A stretch of 64,000 nucleotides of DNA from Sphingomonas bacterium (GTDB lineage: Bacteria; Pseudomonadota; Alphaproteobacteria; Sphingomonadales; Sphingomonadaceae): contig NZ_JAQGKZ010000058.1 of NCBI RefSeq assembly GCF_028289855.1, forward strand, positions 1-64,000, read 5' to 3'. The notes below the pieces were generated by a model. That model made no database searches and was not told the DNA's origin. It saw only the letters and a list, made by a program, of their open reading frames with translations. Positions 61,496 to 64,000 of this stretch are shown in pieces. Numbering within the stretch: position 1 is the first letter of the stretch; the number at the start of each line of letters is the position of its first letter. Position numbers and translations under genes: made by a program.

Positions 61496-62317
61496 TTATG
61501 CCACCCCCAGTTTGGGCTTGAGACGCAGCCAGCCGCGCGTCCGCACCGCCGCGACATGGCTGGCGCTAACCGGCAACCGCGTGCCGTCGGCGAGTACCAG
61601 CCGCCACACCCGACCCTCGCGCACCGCGCCGTCCACCGCCGACGCGGCCACCCACGCGCCGCGATGGATTTGTTCGCCGTCCACGCCGCCGAGTTCTGCC
61701 AGCACATCGGCAAAACGCGCGAGTATCAGCGGCTTCGCGCCACCCGCCAGATGAAGCCGGCAATAATGGTCTTCGGCGGTCACGTTCTGAACGGCGGCGA
61801 GATCGCGCACGCCGGCGCGAAACAGGATGCCATCCTCTGGTAGAGTGGCCGGAGCGGGATGCGCGCGGGCGAAAAACAGGACGATAAACAACGTCGCGCT
61901 AATCACCCCTGCCTCAATCCACGTGCGCGCCGGATCGATTTCGCCGGCGATGCCGAACAGCCACAACGCCGCCGGGATTTCGAGCGGGAGCGGCAGGTTG
62001 ACGACCACCGCCCCGATCGCGGCGGCGCGGCGCCAATCCTGCGGGCCACGGATCCACCAAGCAAACCACATCAGCCATTTGGCCATATTCCAGCCGATCA
62101 GCACGCTCCAGAAACCGAGCCGCGTGCCGAACGGCAGCTCGATCGTGCCGAACGCGCCCATGATCGTCGCCAGCACGATCGCCGCGCCGCCGCCGAGCAT
62201 CAGCATGGTGAAGCCGGGCAATGCGAGCGCGCTATCCACGAATTTTCGCGCAGGTTTGGCGAAGCCGCGGTTGCGGCGGCGACGGCGATCGGGCTGGTCG
62301 GGGGAAAGCGTCGCCAT
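61496..62317 (-). CDS. Membrane-anchored LytTR-type DNA-binding regulator
   Basis: Several TM segments then VTAEDHYCRLHLAGG...QIHRGAWVAASAVDGAVREGRVWRLVLADGTRLPVSASHVAAVRTRGWL LytTR pattern. Confidence 0.85.
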   Translation of the reverse strand: MATLSPDQPDRRRRRNRGFAKPARKFVDSALALPGFTMLMLGGGAAIVLATIMGAFGTIELPFGTRLGFWSVLIGWNMAKWLMWFAWWIRGPQDWRRAAAIGAVVVNLPLPLEIPAALWLFGIAGEIDPARTWIEAGVISATLFIVLFFARAHPAPATLPEDGILFRAGVRDLAAVQNVTAEDHYCRLHLAGGAKPLILARFADVLAELGGVDGEQIHRGAWVAASAVDGAVREGRVWRLVLADGTRLPVSASHVAAVRTRGWLRLKPKLGVA

Positions 62318-62353
62318 CGGGTGAGGCTGCCACGAACGAACGGGGAGTGCCAG

Positions 62354-62920
62354 ATGCGTAAAGTTTTGATCGCGGGATTGGGGCTGGCGATGATCGCCAG
62401 CATGCCGGGCGCGGCGCAAGTCGCCGACCCGCAAATGATCGCGGCCGAACGCGCTGCAGTAGCCAAGTTCGCCTGGATGGACGGCACGTGGCGCGGGCCG
62501 GCGGTGACCAAATTCCCTGGCGGCGAGCATCGCGTAACGCAGACCGAGCGGATCGGGCCGATGCTCGGCGGCACGGTGCGCGTGGTCGAGGGGCGCGGGT
62601 TCAACCCCGACGGGACCGTCGGTTTCAACGCTTTCGCGGTGATTTCGTACGACCCGGCCAAGCAGGCATACGACTTCCATTCCTATGCGCAGGGCCGCAG
62701 CGGCAGCTTCGTTATCACGCCGACCGCCGACGGGTACGTCTGGGAAATTCCGGCGGGGCCGATGACGATCCGCTACACCGCGACGCTCAAGGACAAGGTG
62801 TGGACCGAAATCGGCGAACGGATCGCGCCTGGGCAAGCGCCCGTACAATTCTTCGAAATGCACCTAACGCGGGTTGGCGACAGCGACTGGCCGAATGGCG
62901 GTGCCATGACGCCAAAGTAG
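62354..62920 (+). CDS. Exported DUF1579-like hypothetical protein
   Basis: Signal peptide MRKVLIAGLGLAMIASMPGAAQ; FAWMDGTWRGPAV... lipocalin-like pattern. Confidence 0.65.
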   Translation: MRKVLIAGLGLAMIASMPGAAQVADPQMIAAERAAVAKFAWMDGTWRGPAVTKFPGGEHRVTQTERIGPMLGGTVRVVEGRGFNPDGTVGFNAFAVISYDPAKQAYDFHSYAQGRSGSFVITPTADGYVWEIPAGPMTIRYTATLKDKVWTEIGERIAPGQAPVQFFEMHLTRVGDSDWPNGGAMTPK

Positions 62921-62964
62921 CGGAGCGTTGACAGGCGGGGCCGCGAGCGCGCAACCGCGCGGTC

Positions 62965-63684
62965 GTGACCGAGCAACCCGTCATCGTCCTGGTGCGCCCC
63001 CAACTGGGCGAGAACATTGGCAAGGCGGCGCGCGCCATGCTCAATTTCGGGCTGGCCGAACTGCGGCTGGTCAGTCCCCGCGACGGCTGGCCCAATCCAA
63101 GGGCAGGGCCGGCGGCATCGGGTGCCGACATGGTACTCGAACAAGCGCGCGTGTTCGACAGCGTGGCCGATGCGGTGGCCGACTGCGGGCATGTCTATGC
63201 GACCACGGTGCGTAAGCGCGGCGTGACTAAGCCGGTGGTGACGCCTGAGGTCGCGGCGCGAGACATCCATGCCGGCCCCGGCCGGTCGGCGATCCTGTTC
63301 GGTCCCGAACGCTCCGGGCTGGAAACCGACGATGTCGCGGTCGCGCGCAGCATCATCACGGTGCCGATCAATCCAGCGTTCGGCAGCATCAACCTCGCGC
63401 AAGCGGTGATCCTGGTCGCGTACGAATGGTCCAAGCACGTCGCACTCGCGCAACCGCCGGAAACCGATTTGCCGCTGCCGGCACCGCAGGAAGAGCTCGA
63501 CGGCATGATCGACCAGCTCGACGCAATGCTCGTCGCATCGGGTTTTTATTTCCCCCCCGACCGCACCCCAGTCACCCGGCGCACGCTACGCACGCTGCTC
63601 ACCAAGCCCGGCTGGTCGAGCCAGGAAGTGCGGACGGTGCGGGGCGTGTTGTCGGCGCTTGCTCATCCACGACAGCGAGGCTGA
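62965..63684 (+). CDS. TrmJ-family RNA methyltransferase (GTG start)
   Basis: IVLVRPQLGENIGKAARAMLNFGL, ILFGPERSGLETDDVA, VPINPAFGSINLAQAV SPOUT motifs. Confidence 0.93.
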   Translation: MTEQPVIVLVRPQLGENIGKAARAMLNFGLAELRLVSPRDGWPNPRAGPAASGADMVLEQARVFDSVADAVADCGHVYATTVRKRGVTKPVVTPEVAARDIHAGPGRSAILFGPERSGLETDDVAVARSIITVPINPAFGSINLAQAVILVAYEWSKHVALAQPPETDLPLPAPQEELDGMIDQLDAMLVASGFYFPPDRTPVTRRTLRTLLTKPGWSSQEVRTVRGVLSALAHPRQRG

Positions 63685-63753
63685 CGTTTTTCTACTTTCG
63701 CTACGTCGATGATAACGCTAGTATTAACGTATATTTGTTCGGGAGATGAATCC

Positions 63754-64000
63754 GTGAAGTTGTCGTTTGTCGTGCTTGCCGCCGTGTCGTTCGCCGTTGC
63801 CGCCCCCGCATTGGCGGACAATTCCTCGGATGCGGCCAAGCCGCCAAAGGAAAAGAAAATCTGCCGTCGTGAGACCGTGACGGGCTCGATCGTGCCCTTT
63901 AAGTCGGTGTGCCATACCAGGGACGAATGGGCGTCGATCGACTCCGCCAACGCGAGGAGCGTGGAGAGTACGCTGGGCAACGCTCGTCCATCGGGCGCCC
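63754..64000 (+). CDS. Small exported hypothetical protein, truncated at window edge (GTG start)
   Basis: VKLSFVVLAAVSFAVAAPALADNSSDAAKPPKEKKICRRETVTGSIVPFKSVCHTRDEWASID... signal peptide. Confidence 0.65.
   Translation, partial: MKLSFVVLAAVSFAVAAPALADNSSDAAKPPKEKKICRRETVTGSIVPFKSVCHTRDEWASIDSANARSVESTLGNARPSGA

Overview
GC-rich alphaproteobacterial (sphingomonad-like) chromosome window around the presumed replication origin. The core is the conserved block holA - parB - parA - rsmG - mnmG - mnmE - rho - hemJ - [candidate oriC] - ppsR - maf - aroE - coaE - dnaQ, with two perfect parS-type palindromes (TGTTCCACGTGGAACA). The flanks are ordinary housekeeping genes: ftsK, lolA, xthA, ribA, leuS, lptE, hpf, ptsN, purH, rpe, rsmB, pgm, mipZ, panC, topA, dprA, plsY, murI, hemA, nrdR, glyA, rpiB. 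The main accessory signals are: (1) a complete ~3.49 kb IS1595-type transposon at 23904-27393 with 27-bp terminal inverted repeats (25/27 match) and a perfect 8-bp target duplication (CTCATTTT). It is inserted between mnmG and mnmE, directly against a parS site, and carries passenger genes including a retropepsin-like protease plus a DUF5678-like protein, and a DUF6471-like protein plus a membrane protein. (2) A decayed GIY-YIG nuclease gene bracketed by a 38-bp inverted pair of hairpin (REP-like) repeats (37/38 match). (3) Several families of intergenic hairpins, two with compensatory stem changes. (4) A NYN/PIN-like putative ribonuclease between purH and a heparinase gene. (5) A frameshifted dprA. 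All calls come from reading the sequence and the supplied ORF track; no database search or folding was run.
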